DNA from: Dechloromonas sp.
GTDB taxonomy: Bacteria > Pseudomonadota > Gammaproteobacteria > Burkholderiales > Rhodocyclaceae
Direction of reading: 5' to 3'
Assembly (NCBI GenBank): GCA_013693915.1
Contig: CP059264.1
Location: 2,796,823 to 2,806,485, forward strand
DNA: 9,663 bases
This document shows positions 1 to 8,862 of this stretch, one piece after another. The notes under the pieces were generated by a model. It did no database searches. It worked only from the letters and a program-made list of their open reading frames with translations, and had not been told where the DNA came from. Position 1 is the stretch's first letter. Each line of letters begins with the position of its first letter. A program made the translations under genes and the position numbers.

Positions 1-321
1 AAAGGGCGAATTTACCTCCCGCAGGCCGACCTCCGGCGCTTCCGCATCGGTGAAGACGACATCGCGGCCGGCCGCTGGTCGGCCAACTGGGCAGCGCTGA
101 TCGATTTCCAGATCGACCGCACGCGAGACCTGATGCTGCGCGGCGCGCCGCTCGTCCATGCCCTGCCCGGCCGCCTCGGCTGGGAAATCCGCCTGACCAT
201 CCAGGGCGGACTGCGCATTCTCGAACGCCTGCGCCGCGTGCGCGGCGACGTCTTCCGGCGCCGCCCGCGGCTCGGCAAGCGGGACTGGCTGGTCGTGGCC
301 GGGCGTTCCCTTACAATGTGA
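1..321 (+). CDS. hpnC: Hydroxysqualene synthase HpnC, C-terminal part (5' end outside window)
   Basis: The frame is open from the first base and ends at TGA 319-321, giving the last 106 residues of a squalene/phytoene synthase family protein. It begins KGRIYLPQADLRRF, the segment that follows the second aspartate-rich motif in trans-prenyl head-to-head synthases, and continues with LMLRGAPLVHALPGRLGWEI and VFRRRPRLGKRDWL, which I recognise as typical of the HpnC branch. In the established three-step route HpnC converts presqualene diphosphate to hydroxysqualene at the cytoplasmic side of the membrane. Both catalytic aspartate motifs lie upstream of the window, so activity cannot be judged. 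The next gene, hpnD, starts three bases after the stop, as expected for one operon. The assignment to HpnC rather than another synthase rests on the hpnD-hpnE order as well as on the residues. Confidence 0.88.
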   Translation, partial: KGRIYLPQADLRRFRIGEDDIAAGRWSANWAALIDFQIDRTRDLMLRGAPLVHALPGRLGWEIRLTIQGGLRILERLRRVRGDVFRRRPRLGKRDWLVVAGRSLTM

Positions 322-324
322 ACG

Positions 325-1158
325 ATGAATCCCGACCAGTACTGCCAGGAAAAGTGTGCCGCCAGCGGCTCCTCGTTCTACTACAGCTTCCTGTTCCTGC
401 CCGCCGACCGCCGGCGCGCGATCATGGCGCTCTATGCCTTCTGCCGTGAAGTCGATGACGTCGTCGACGAATGCCAGGACGTGGCGCTGGCCTCGACCAA
501 GCTGGCCTGGTGGCGCCAGGAAATCGGGCGCGTCACCAAGGGCCAGCCGACCCATCCGGTCGGGCTGGCGTTGCAAGCCGCCAGCGCGCGCTTCAACCTG
601 CCCGGGGAACAACTGCTGGAGATCATCGACGGCATGGAGATGGACCTGCAGCAGACGCGCTACCTCGACTTCAAGGGCCTGGCGCTCTATTGCTACCGCG
701 TCGCCAGCGTCGTCGGCCTGCTCGCCGCCGAGATTTTCGGCGCGCGCGACCGCCAGACGCAGAAATACGCCCACGACCTCGGCATGGCCTTCCAGCTCAC
801 CAACATCATCCGCGACATCGGCGAGGATGCCCGTCGCGGCCGCATCTACATCCCGATGGACGAGTTGAAGCAGTTCGACGTGCCTGCCGCCGACATCCTC
901 AACGGCCGCTATTCGGACAACTTCACCGCGCTGATGCGCTTCCAGGGCGAGCGCGCCGAGAAGTACTACGCGCAGGCACTCGCCCAGTTGCCGGCCGCCG
1001 ACCGCAGGAGCCAGCGCCCCGGCCTGATCATGGCGGCGATCTATCGCACGCTGCTCGACGAAATACGCCGCGACAACTTCCAGGTCCTGCACCAGCGCAT
1101 CGCGCTGACCCCGGTGCGCAAGCTCTGGATCGCCTGGAAAACCTGGGCCTTCGCATGA
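325..1158 (+). CDS. hpnD: Presqualene diphosphate synthase HpnD
   Basis: This 277-residue protein has the usual family length and is complete. It belongs to the squalene/phytoene synthase family and is expected to condense two farnesyl diphosphates to presqualene diphosphate, the first step of HpnCDE squalene synthesis. The first aspartate-rich motif, DDVVDE, is at residues 44-49, after the conserved SSFYYSFLFLP (16-26). The second, NIIRDIGEDARRGRIYIP, places DIGED at 164-168. These motifs bind the magnesium-diphosphate. No membrane segment is needed or seen. The ATG lies three bases after the hpnC stop, with no strong Shine-Dalgarno sequence, so translation is probably coupled. The stop TGA shares bases with the hpnE start in an ATGA overlap at 1155-1158. 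Family membership is certain; the HpnD rather than HpnC label follows from the motifs, length and gene order. Confidence 0.93.
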   Translation: MNPDQYCQEKCAASGSSFYYSFLFLPADRRRAIMALYAFCREVDDVVDECQDVALASTKLAWWRQEIGRVTKGQPTHPVGLALQAASARFNLPGEQLLEIIDGMEMDLQQTRYLDFKGLALYCYRVASVVGLLAAEIFGARDRQTQKYAHDLGMAFQLTNIIRDIGEDARRGRIYIPMDELKQFDVPAADILNGRYSDNFTALMRFQGERAEKYYAQALAQLPAADRRSQRPGLIMAAIYRTLLDEIRRDNFQVLHQRIALTPVRKLWIAWKTWAFA

Positions 1159-2391
1159 AGGTTGCCGTCATCGGCGGCGGCTGGGCTGGGCTCGCCGCCG
1201 CTGTCGACCTGACGGCGGCCGGGGTCGCCACCACCGTTTACGAGGCCGGCCGCGTGCCCGGCGGCCGCGCCCGTTCGGTTTCCATCGACGGCCGCACGCT
1301 GGACAACGGCCAGCACATCCTGCTCGGGGCCTATCGCGACATTCTCGACGTAATGCGGCGCATCGGCGCCGACCCGGAGCGGCTGTTCGAGCGCCGCCCG
1401 TTGCAGGTCGTCGACGATGCCGGTTTTCGCCTGGCCTTGCCGGGATGGCCCGCGCCGCTCAACGTCGCCTGGGCCCTGCTGACCGCGCACGGTGTCGGCT
1501 GGCGCGAGAAAGTCGCCACCGCCCGCTGGATGCAAGGCCTCAAGGCGCGCGGCTTCCGGCTGGCCGCCGAGGCGACGGTCGCCGATTGGCTCGACGGCGC
1601 CGGGCAGACCGGCGAACTGCGTCGCCATCTCTGGGAGCCGCTCTGCCTCGCCGCGCTGAACCTTCCCGCCGGACGCGCCTCCGCCCAGGTCTTCGCCAAC
1701 GTCCTGCGCGACAGCCTGGGCAGCAGGCGGCGCGAAGACACCGACCTGCTGCTGCCGCGCGTCGATCTCGGCCGCCTGCTGCCCGGACCGGCGAGCCATT
1801 GGCTCGCCGCCCACGGCGCGACACTGCGCTTTTCCACCCGGATCGAGGCGCTCGAAGCCACCCCGAGCATGTCGCGGTCGCCGGCGAACGCTTCGCCGCG
1901 GCGATCATCGCCATCGCCCCGCAACATGCGAGCACGCTGTGGCCGGAAATGACCGCGAACTATGGGTACGAGCCGATCGCCACGGTCACCTGCAATTCGG
2001 GCCGCAATTCCGCCTGCCCTTCCCGCTGTTCAAGCAGACCGGAAAATACGGCCAGTGGGCGGTCGACCGCGGCGACGGCCTGATCGGCTGCGTCCTCAGC
2101 GGCCACGGCGACTGGGAGGCGCTGGCTGACGACGAACTCGCTGCCGCGCTGCAGGGCGAACTGCCCGCACCCGGCCCGGCCATCTGGCACAAGGTCATCC
2201 GCGAGAAGCGGGCGACCTTCGCCTGTCAGCCCGGTCTCGCGCGCCCGGACTGGCGTACCGGCGACCCGCGCATCGTGCTCGCCGGCGATCACACCTGGGC
2301 TGAATACCCGGCAACGCTCGAAGGCGCGGTGCGCAGCGGTCGCCGCGCCGCCCAAGCATTGCTCGGGAAACGCTACAATCCGGCGCCATGA
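1155..2391 (+). pseudogene. hpnE: Hydroxysqualene dehydroxylase HpnE, interrupted by two apparent single-base deletions
   Basis: HpnE is an FAD-dependent amine-oxidase-fold enzyme that reduces hydroxysqualene to squalene. The start at 1155 overlaps the hpnD stop. The N-terminal Rossmann motif is intact (GGGWAG at residues 7-12, GGRAR at 36-40), followed by LDNGQHILLGAY (49-60). That frame loses family identity near 1860 and stops at 1952. The expected continuation, HVAVAGERFAAAIIAIAPQH then YGYEPIATVT, lies in a second frame. The C-terminal part, LQFGPQFRLPFPLFKQ through AGDHTWAEYPATLEGAVRSG, lies in a third frame ending at 2391. Each shift is repaired by adding one C: to the CCCC at 1861-1864 (giving EATPEHVAVAG) and to the CC at 1989-1990 (giving ATVTLQFGPQF). 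Repaired length is 412 residues, normal for the family. Both lesions lie in C runs and everything around them is conserved, so sequencing error is at least as likely as true loss. Confidence 0.85.
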
Positions 2392-4400
2392 GTCGTTTGC
2401 CCCTCGCCATGCCCCTTTGCCTCTCGCTGGCCGCGGCGACGGCCGGTGCCGGAGAGGATTGGGTGATGCCGCCCAAGGCAAGGGTTCCCGCCCCGGCAAC
2501 GACCGCGTCCGCCGGCGGCGAGGACTGGGCACTGGAACTGGGCCGCCAACTCGCCATCCTCAAACGCCAGCCGGATAACCCCGAGGCGCGCAAGGCTGCC
2601 TGGGTAGCCGCCATGCGCCTCGGCCTCTTCGCGCAGGCTGCCGCGCTCGGCGCGCCGCTTTCCCACGGGGATCGGCAGTCGATGGAAGGCGACATCATTG
2701 CCCTCGACATCCGCTACGGCATCGTCGACCGCAACACCCTGCGCGGCCCGCAACGCTTTTCCCGCCTCGACCAGGCGTTGACCGCAAGCGACCCGCTGGC
2801 CGCCGAGTTCTTCGCCGGCAAGGTTCCCGACGCCGAAGACAGCCGCCGCCTGACCGACCGCCTCAGCGCGCTCGCCTCCCGCCGCCGTGCCGCCGACGCG
2901 GTCGTGCTTTACGAAACCCTGCGCGCCCGCAACATTCCGGTTCCCCTCTGGGCCGAACGCGATGTCGCCGGCAGCTACCTCGAACTGCGCCGCCCGCAGG
3001 AAGCACTGATCCTCTACCAGCGCGTCGTCGCCGACAATCCGGACGACTTCGACGCCAACCTCGGCCTCTTCTACGCCCTGGTCGAGACCGAGCAGCTCGA
3101 TGCCGCGACCGACCACATCGACCGCTACGCTGCCCGCCTGCCGGAGCGCCGCCATCTCGACGGCCGGTACAACGGCGAGCGCCTGAGCGCCGACATCGCG
3201 GCCGACCGCGTGCGCATCTTCGCCGACCGCCTCGGCGAAGCGCAGACCCGCATCGATGCCCGCCATGCGGCCATTCCCCACAACAGCGAAGCCCGCCAGT
3301 CGTCGGCCAGCCTGGCCCTGGCCCGCGGCTGGCCGCATCAGGGCGACGAGATGCTGCGCCGGACCATCGGCTCCGATCCAATCAACCCGGCGCTGCACGC
3401 CGATCTTGCCGAGAACCTGCTCACCCTGCAGGACTGGCCCGCCGCCCGCGCCACGCTTGCCCATGCCAGCGACCTCGATGCGGACAACGGCGCCGTGCGC
3501 CGCGCCCGCCGCAGCGTCGAGTTGTACGACAGCTACGAGCTCTATGTCGAAGCCGGTTACGGCCAGGGGCAGGACGTCAATTATTTCGGCAGCCGCGACT
3601 GGTCGATCGACAGCTTTCTTTACAGCAGGCCGATCAACGACAACTGGCGGGTCTTCGCCCACAACTATTCGGCCAGCGCCGATTTCTACGGCGACAACCA
3701 GACCTGGATCCGCACTGGCGCCGGCGCCGAATGGCGCCATCTCGGCTGGCGGGTGACCGGCGAGGTCAATGGCGGCAGCGGGGTCAAGGCCGGCGTCACC
3801 GGCACCGTGCGCTGGAAGCCTGACGATCACTGGACATTCTACGGCGCCGCCGAGAGCGTGACCAACCAGATCCCGCTGCGCGCCGTCGCCGACGGCATCC
3901 ATGCCAGCCGCGTCAGCGCCGGCGCCGACTGGCGCCAGCACGAATCGCGCAAGCTGGGGCTCGGGGTGTATTCCAGCGATTTTTCCGACGGTAACCTGCG
4001 TACCGGTATCAACGCAGCCTGGTTCGAGCGCTGGGCAAGCGGCCCGAAATGGATGTTCGAGACGACGCTCGGCGCCGACGCCTCGAGCAACTCACTCGAC
4101 ACCAGCGTCAATTACTTCAACCCGAAAAGCGACCGTTCGCTGTGGTTGACCGCGGCCGTCGAAAACCTGACCTGGCGCAGCTACGACCACAGCTTCCGCC
4201 AGCGCCTCGCGCTGACCGGCGGCACCTACTGGCAGGAATTCTACGGTTCCGGCGCCATCGAGGCCATCGAATACGGCCACCGCTGGGAAGTCGACCGCGA
4301 CCTCTCGCTGCGCTACGGCATCGGCCGCCTGCTGCGCCCCTACGACGGCGAGCGCGAAGGCCGCACTTTCGCCAACCTGGTCCTGCTATGGCGTTTCTGA
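2388..4400 (+). CDS. pgaA: PNAG export outer-membrane porin PgaA
   Basis: This 670-residue protein should export poly-beta-1,6-N-acetylglucosamine across the outer membrane. A short signal peptide covers about residues 1-21 (PLCLSLAAATAGAG). The periplasmic half, about 40-380, is helical and TPR-like: clear repeat units are the stretch around LELRRPQEALILYQRVVADN and a later one around NLLTLQDWPAARATLAHA. From about residue 385 (LYVEAGYGQGQDVNYFG) to the end, alternating aromatic and polar strands form the beta-barrel, closing with LVLLWRF; the terminal phenylalanine is the usual outer-membrane assembly signal. It is about 135 residues shorter than the roughly 807-residue E. coli PgaA, apparently through fewer TPR units, which in other species bind deacetylated polymer and PgaB. 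The ATG overlaps the hpnE stop (ATGA at 2388-2391). The following deacetylase, synthase and PgaD genes make the assignment firm. Confidence 0.9.
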   Translation: MSRLPLAMPLCLSLAAATAGAGEDWVMPPKARVPAPATTASAGGEDWALELGRQLAILKRQPDNPEARKAAWVAAMRLGLFAQAAALGAPLSHGDRQSMEGDIIALDIRYGIVDRNTLRGPQRFSRLDQALTASDPLAAEFFAGKVPDAEDSRRLTDRLSALASRRRAADAVVLYETLRARNIPVPLWAERDVAGSYLELRRPQEALILYQRVVADNPDDFDANLGLFYALVETEQLDAATDHIDRYAARLPERRHLDGRYNGERLSADIAADRVRIFADRLGEAQTRIDARHAAIPHNSEARQSSASLALARGWPHQGDEMLRRTIGSDPINPALHADLAENLLTLQDWPAARATLAHASDLDADNGAVRRARRSVELYDSYELYVEAGYGQGQDVNYFGSRDWSIDSFLYSRPINDNWRVFAHNYSASADFYGDNQTWIRTGAGAEWRHLGWRVTGEVNGGSGVKAGVTGTVRWKPDDHWTFYGAAESVTNQIPLRAVADGIHASRVSAGADWRQHESRKLGLGVYSSDFSDGNLRTGINAAWFERWASGPKWMFETTLGADASSNSLDTSVNYFNPKSDRSLWLTAAVENLTWRSYDHSFRQRLALTGGTYWQEFYGSGAIEAIEYGHRWEVDRDLSLRYGIGRLLRPYDGEREGRTFANLVLLWRF

Positions 4401-5925
4401 TCCGCACCCTCCTCGGCTTCCTGCTGGTGCTCGCCGCCGCGCTGGCGCCAGCCGCCGACGCCCGCTTCATGGCGCTGAGCTACCACGAGGTGCTCGCCGA
4501 CGACGAGCCGCTGACCCCGACCGCGGTGCGCGCCAGCGACCTCGCCCGCCAGTTCGCCTGGCTGCGGGCCAACGACTTCCACCCGGTCAGCGTCGACCAG
4601 ATCCTCGCGGCCCGCGACGGCGGCCCGACGCTGCCGCCCAACGCCATCCTGCTCACATTCGACGACGGGTTCAAGGATGCCTACACGCGCGTATTTCCGC
4701 TGCTCAAGCTGTTCGGCTACCCGGCGGTGATCGCCCTGGTCGGCCAGTGGATGGACGTACCCGAAGACCAGATGGTCGACTACGACGGCAAGGCAGTACC
4801 ACGCAGCAAGTTCCTGACCTGGGAACAGGTCCGCGAAATGAAGGCGTCCGGGCTGGTCGAGGTCGCCTCGCATTCCTACGGCCTGCATCGCGGCATTCCC
4901 GCCAACCCGCAGGGCAACACGCAGCCGGCGGCGACCACCCGCCTGTACGCCAGCGGCCGTTACGAGGACGATGCCGCCTACCGCGCCCGCCTGCGCCACG
5001 AGCTGCGCGACAGCATCAGCCGGCACACCGGCAAGGCGCCGCGCATCATCGTCTGGCCCTACGGCCGCAGCAACGAGGCCGCCCAGGAGGTCGCCGCCGA
5101 ACTCGGCATGCCGATCGGCCTGACGCTGGTCGACGGCTTCAACGATGCCACGACGCCGAAGGCCGTCTGGAAACGCCAGTTGATCGAGAACAGCCCGTCG
5201 CTGCAGGCCTTCGCCGAGATGCTGCGCGTCACCTGGGATCCCAACCCGGCGCGCAGCGTCGGGGTCGACCCCGGCACCTGGCCACCGGGCGAGGACGGCC
5301 TCTCGCCCACCCTCGACCGCCTGCTGACGCTGAGCCCCAACATCGCCTTCGTCAAGCCCGGAGTCGAGCGCGACGGGCGCGAGATGGCGCTGTTCCCGAC
5401 CCGATTGCGCCCGGTCGCGGAGGACAAGCTGAACCACATCGCCTGGCAGACCGAGCGCCGCGCCGGCGTGCCGGTCTTCATCGACCTGCCGCCCGCTTGG
5501 CTCTATGAGCCGGTACTGGTCGCCGACCTCGCCCGCCAAGTCAATTTCGCCGGCCTGCGCGTTCGCGCCGCGCCGGGCAGCGCCTCCGCCGAGCGCCTGC
5601 GCGAGGCAGCCGGGCGCTGGGTCTGGCCCCTGCAGATCGCCTGGGCCCCGGACCAGGCGCCGACACCGGCGCAATGGGCCGCGCTGCGCCCCGGCGACCT
5701 GGTGGTGCTGCCCGCCAGCGAGGAGAACGTCGCTGCCGTGCCCAGGGAAATGGCCCGGCACGTCCTCTTCGAATTCGACCCCGCGCTGCCGCCGGCGACC
5801 ATCGCCCGCCGCATGAAGCGCCTCGAAGCCGACGGTTTCCGCCAGTTCGGCGTCGCCGGCCTTCCGGAAGGTCTAACGGGACCCATCTTCCCCTCCCTCT
5901 CGCTGCGCTGGCAGCCGCAACTGCC

Positions 5926-5929
<4 letters not shown>
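4388..5929 (+). CDS. pgaB: PNAG N-deacetylase PgaB with a shortened C-terminal domain
   Basis: This 513-residue exported protein partially removes N-acetyl groups from PNAG in the periplasm before export through PgaA. The start at 4388 overlaps pgaA by 13 bases and gives a clean signal peptide, MAFLIRTLLGFLLVLAAALA; starts further upstream lack one. The carbohydrate-esterase-4 domain spans about 26-280: LSYHEV at 30-35, TFDDG with Asp92 and Asp93, SHSYGLHR with metal-ligand histidines 162 and 167, and VWPYGRSN further on. These match the Asp-Asp and His-x4-His pattern of PgaB. The C-terminal part, about 285-513, still aligns with the glycoside-hydrolase-like domain (LFPTRLRPVAEDKLNHIAWQ from 335), but the protein is about 160 residues shorter than E. 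coli PgaB (about 672), and the usual AFADPDG-type motif reads AFVKPGVERDG. There is no cysteine at the end of the signal peptide, so it is not a lipoprotein as in E. coli. Confidence 0.9.
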
Positions 5930-7209
<1,280 letters not shown>

Positions 7210-7671
7210 TCATCGAGCGGCCCGACCTGGCGCACCCGCTGCGCCGGGTGTCGGCGGTCGTCATCACCACGCTCGCCTGGCTTTTCTGGCTGGCCATGTG
7301 GGTCCCGTTTCTTTTCGCCCTCGGCCGCCATTTCGGCTATGACTTTCCGGAAATCCTCTTTCCGAGCCAGATCAGCCTGGCCACGTTCCTCTCACTGGTG
7401 GAGGTGATGCCCTACGTCGTCGGCGTCGCCATTCTCGTGTTTCTCGTCAGCGCGCTGCGCGAAAGACTGAAGGCGCGCATCGGCAAGGTCGACGACCGCT
7501 GGCGGCCAGTCGGCATGGATCGCCTCGCAACCGGCGCGGCCCTCGACCCGGACAAGCTTGCGGCATGGCAGAAGGCGCAGATTCTCTACGTCGAACACGG
7601 CCCTCGCGGCCGCGTCACCGACGCCGGCACGCTCCCGCCGCGGCAGCAGGACTGACCCGAAATCCAGCGCA

Positions 7672-7710
7672 ACCGGGCCGCCCCGGTGGGCCTGGACCGC
7701 TCCGCCAGGC
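7672..7710. terminator. Two GC-rich hairpins between convergent genes
   Basis: The 60-base gap between the pgaD stop and the convergent hydrolase stop holds two adjacent stem-loops. One is ACCGGG at 7672-7677 pairing with CCCGGT at 7682-7687; the other is GCCTGG at 7690-7695 pairing with CCAGGC at 7705-7710. Position between two convergent stops suggests a shared, bidirectional transcription end. Neither strand has a run of T after the stem, so this is not a canonical intrinsic terminator, and the call is inference. Confidence 0.35.
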
Positions 7711-7715
7711 ACCGC

Positions 7716-8480
7716 CTAATGCCGGCCGTCCTTCCCCGGAAAATACTCGGTCGCCGCCAGCCCTTCCAGAAGCAGGCCGTAGTCCAAATGCTCGCGCATC
7801 AGGCGCTTCAGTTCATGGGTGATGGCAAGGCGCGCGTACATCACCGTCAGCGGCGGTTGCTCGAGCAGCTTGCGCGCGAGCTGGCGGGCACGCTCCATGA
7901 GCCGGTCGCGCGGCATGACCTCGCTGACGACGCCGAGGTCCAGTGCCTGCCTGGCGTCGAGCTCCTGGCCGGTAAGGAGGAAATAGCGGCCCCGGTTCAT
8001 TCCCAGCAGCAAGGGCCACAGCACATGCACGCTGTCGCCGGGGACGAGCCCCTCGACATAGTGGGGCGCATCCTGGAACACTGCATCGTCGGCGGCGAGC
8101 ACGATGTCGCACAACAGGCCAAGCTCGGCATGGATCGTCGCCGGGCCGTTGATCGCCGCGATCATCGGAACCCGGATCTCCAGGTGGTTGTAGATCAGTC
8201 GCTGCGCGTGCACCAGCAGGCGCTCCCACACCGGCGCGGTGATGCCCGGATGGGCGATCTGCTCGCGGGCGATGAACTCGGAGCCGCAGCCCGTCAGGAT
8301 GACGACGCGGTTTCCGGGATCGCCGGCGATATCGCCAAAGGCCGCGCCGCATTCACGATGCGGCCCGGCTCCCCACACCACGGGCCCGTCGTCGCTGTGC
8401 AGCATCACCTCGAGGATGCCGTCGTTGCGCTGCATGCGCAGATGCCGGTACTTGTCGCAATATTCTTCGAATTTGGCCAT
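7716..8480 (-). CDS. Crotonase-superfamily hydrolase, 6-oxocamphor hydrolase-like (beta-diketone hydrolase)
   Basis: This 254-residue protein of the enoyl-CoA hydratase/isomerase fold is about the length of 6-oxocamphor hydrolase (257). From memory of that enzyme, similarity is strong in VVILTG (59-64), [15 protein letters not shown] (135-149) and [16 protein letters not shown]. Its active-site residues, which I recall as His122, His145, Asp154 and Glu244, fall at the same spacing here as His117, His140, Asp149 and Glu239. The expected activity is hydrolytic cleavage of a carbon-carbon bond in a cyclic 1,3-diketone; the physiological substrate is unknown. The start ATG at 8478-8480 (minus strand) is chosen because AGGGGA lies just upstream; the frame stays open to 8576, but that extension is low-complexity and lacks family similarity. 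No degradation genes surround it, and it is convergent to pgaD. Ordinary enoyl-CoA hydratase remains the generic alternative. Confidence 0.85.
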   Translation of the reverse strand: MAKFEEYCDKYRHLRMQRNDGILEVMLHSDDGPVVWGAGPHRECGAAFGDIAGDPGNRVVILTGCGSEFIAREQIAHPGITAPVWERLLVHAQRLIYNHLEIRVPMIAAINGPATIHAELGLLCDIVLAADDAVFQDAPHYVEGLVPGDSVHVLWPLLLGMNRGRYFLLTGQELDARQALDLGVVSEVMPRDRLMERARQLARKLLEQPPLTVMYARLAITHELKRLMREHLDYGLLLEGLAATEYFPGKDGRH

Positions 8481-8483
8481 GAT

Positions 8484-8489
8484 TCCCCT
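8484..8489 (-). promoter_or_regulatory. Ribosome binding site of the crotonase-fold hydrolase
   Basis: On the minus strand AGGGGA lies three bases before the ATG at 8480. This purine-rich match to the anti-Shine-Dalgarno sequence decides the start of the hydrolase over the longer open frame. The spacing is slightly tight; an AGGG a little further upstream could also serve. Confidence 0.55.
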
Positions 8490-8586
8490 GCCCTTCCATT
8501 GCCGATTGAGTTCTCGCCGCGCGCCGGCGGAGCCGACGGCCACGCGGGTGGCTGGAGCCATGAGTGGCCAGGGCAATCCGGAACGA

Positions 8587-8622
8587 TCGTCCCGTTTGCA
8601 CTAATTGGCGCAACCGGGACGA
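8587..8622. repeat. Inverted repeat upstream of the hydrolase, possible operator
   Basis: TCGTCCCGTTTGC at 8587-8599 is the reverse complement of 8610-8622 except for one position, separated by a 10-base spacer (ACTAATTGGC). The centre reads TTGC-N10-GCAA on the minus strand, a dyad of the size bound by LysR- or TetR-type regulators. It lies about 107 bases upstream of the minus-strand hydrolase start, where a regulator could act. A second inverted pair, GAACGATCG at 8581-8589 and CGATCGTTC at 8669-8677, flanks the right-hand side. No regulator gene is visible in the window, so function as an operator is inference. Confidence 0.4.
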
Positions 8623-8645
8623 CGCGCCAGTGAATTGTAGATCGC

Positions 8646-8709
8646 GCCGGCATTCCAATCCAGCAAGCCGATCGTTCGCCGTGCCTGCCAGCGGGCGGAG
8701 CCGGCATTC
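8646..8709. repeat. Short direct repeat pair GCCGGCATTC
   Basis: The ten bases GCCGGCATTC occur at 8646-8655 and again at 8700-8709, with 44 bases between them. Chance alone could give such a pair in GC-rich DNA, but it sits in the same non-coding block as several inverted repeats. Confidence 0.35.
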
Positions 8710-8750
8710 AGGTTGCGGTGTCCAGCCCTCAACCGTCGTGTAGCGCGAAT

Positions 8751-8784
8751 ACAAGAAGAAAACGCCCCGAAAGGCGCTGGCGTT
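8751..8784 (-). terminator. Terminator-like hairpin with T-rich tail, minus strand
   Basis: Read on the minus strand, AACGCC (8784-8779) pairs with GGCGTT (8766-8761), with an inner CGCC/GGCG alternative, and is followed by TTTTCTTCTTGT. That is the layout of an intrinsic terminator or attenuator for leftward transcription. A second hairpin, GGCGGA 8791-8796 with TCCGCC 8804-8809, sits immediately before it. The plus strand has no T tract after the stem. No clear gene lies just upstream on the minus strand, so it may end a small RNA or a leader transcript. Confidence 0.5.
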
Positions 8785-8862
8785 GCTGCTGGCGGAGATT
8801 TCTTCCGCCGCGCCTCTCACAGCAGCAAAGGTTGGGAGGAATAATTTCCGATCCACTATCAA

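Larger units (their letters stand above)
8500..8862 (-). other. Possible Ash-like phage-satellite open frame, uncertain
   Basis: On the minus strand a frame opens at TTG 8862 and reads through the segments NASAFRGVFFLYSRYT and PQPECRLRPLAGTAN, then [16 protein letters not shown] and [15 protein letters not shown] recall very similar text in small frames annotated as Ash or Icd-like proteins near P4-type phage satellites, where they often overlap structured regulatory RNA. The frame continues to a stop at 8353, but beyond about 8500 it is only the shadow of the hydrolase start, so I set the useful limit there. There is no clear ribosome binding site. It may be an untranslated structured RNA or a relic rather than a protein gene. 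The resemblance is from memory and unverified. Confidence 0.3.

Noticed and set aside
1939..2391. A separate 150-residue gene after hpnE
   Set aside because: Its sequence is the C-terminal third of HpnE and joins the upstream part by one missing base, so it is a fragment of the frameshifted gene.
2373..3941. Long minus-strand open frame (522 codons) antisense to pgaA
   Set aside because: Its translation is low-complexity, rich in Ala, Gly, Val and Arg with no domain, as expected opposite a GC-rich gene; pgaA on the plus strand has a clear signal peptide, TPRs and barrel.
4340..5761. Long minus-strand open frame (473 codons) antisense to pgaB
   Set aside because: Composition artefact of high GC; the plus strand carries all PgaB deacetylase motifs.
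7672..7710. Canonical intrinsic terminator after pgaD
   Set aside because: The hairpins lack a T tract on both strands, so only a weak, inferred transcription-end call is kept.
7716..8576. Longer start for the minus-strand hydrolase
   Set aside because: The 32 extra residues are low-complexity and lack family similarity, while ATG 8480 has AGGGGA upstream and gives the family's usual length.
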